DNA of 32,841 nucleotides from Pseudomonadota bacterium (lineage in GTDB: Bacteria > Pseudomonadota > Gammaproteobacteria > Burkholderiales > Burkholderiaceae_E): assembly GCA_023389055.1 (NCBI GenBank), contig JAEWFA010000034.1, positions 1-32,841 on the forward strand. Reading direction: 5' to 3'. The translations under genes and the position numbers were made by a program. The notes beneath the pieces are model-generated. The model did no database searches. It was given only the letters and a program-made list of their open reading frames with translations, and was not told where the DNA came from. Below are positions 32,707-32,841 of the stretch, in pieces. Positions within the stretch are counted from its first letter, which is position 1. Every line of letters starts with the position of its first letter.

Positions 32707-32841
32707 CGTGCTGGCTGTCCTCGCTCCGTCATCGGCGCGTCCGCGGCAGGCGGCAACGGGCCGATGGGGGCGCGCCAGCGGCGGGCATCGCGGCGGCTGC
32801 GGGCGCCGTAACGCGCACGCTGCGGCTGCGCTGTGCGCGGG
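32707..32841 (+). other. GC-rich tail downstream of mreD with no recognisable gene
   Basis: mrdA (PBP2) normally follows mreD in this gene order, but no reading frame here gives a PBP2-like N-terminus. One frame is open from a GTG at 32708 to the window end, yet its translation is low-complexity Arg/Ala/Gly. The other two plus frames carry stops. CATCGGC (32730-32736) and GCCGATG (32760-32766) are a 7-base inverted repeat that could belong to a terminator or leader. Confidence 0.5.

Overview
This is a GC-rich, densely coded 32.8 kb stretch of a Betaproteobacterium, most likely order Burkholderiales. The right third carries the arrangement xth / pyrE ... gatB-gatA-gatC / mreB-mreC-mreD, which I know from Burkholderiales chromosomes. 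The left edge encodes NosR, so the organism probably denitrifies at least from N2O to N2. I see no tRNA, rRNA, insertion sequence, phage gene or CRISPR array. Codon use and GC look even throughout.

Layout. 1-3.3 kb: the 5' part of nosR (minus strand, cut by the window edge), divergent from two ferritin-like genes, a rubrerythrin-type protein and a ferritin/Dps-type protein. 3.4-9.6 kb (minus): a tripartite RND efflux system (outer-membrane lipoprotein, adaptor, pump) preceded by an AhpD-like gene. 9.8-12.6 kb (plus): a complete DctP-DctQ-DctM TRAP transporter. 12.8-17.9 kb (minus): a tightly coupled 2-oxoacid:acceptor oxidoreductase operon (gamma; a GltD-like flavoprotein fused to a ferredoxin; alpha; beta) followed by a HAD hydrolase. 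18.1-21.5 kb (plus): an exported peroxiredoxin, then a 716-residue fusion of ornithine aminotransferase with an ArgZ/AgrE-type arginine dihydrolase domain, then an Lrp/AsnC regulator. 21.5-23.0 kb: xth and pyrE, divergent. 23.1-26.2 kb (plus): a Sel1-type secreted protein and a LuxR-type two-component pair with a seven-helix sensor kinase. 26.2-30.0 kb (minus): gatC-gatA-lipoprotein-gatB. 30.2-32.7 kb (plus): mreB-mreC-mreD. The last 135 bases hold no recognisable gene.

How the parts work together. The most unusual gene is the aminotransferase/dihydrolase fusion. Its two halves would catalyse consecutive steps, arginine to ornithine and ornithine to glutamate 5-semialdehyde, with an AsnC-type regulator 28 bases downstream as a possible amino-acid sensor. 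The oxidoreductase operon looks like a self-contained NAD(P)H-linked 2-oxoacid oxidising (or reductive carboxylating) complex. The adjacent TRAP transporter could import its acid substrate, but that link is only proximity.

Non-coding structure. Several intergenic gaps contain strong inverted repeats. Those before both ferritin-like genes and before the Sel1 gene end just before the Shine-Dalgarno sequence. One lies between mreB and mreC, and a 63-base nested palindrome separates the convergent TRAP and HAD genes. The motif ATACACTCGCCG occurs before dctP and before the AsnC gene, where it would give a leaderless or near-leaderless mRNA.
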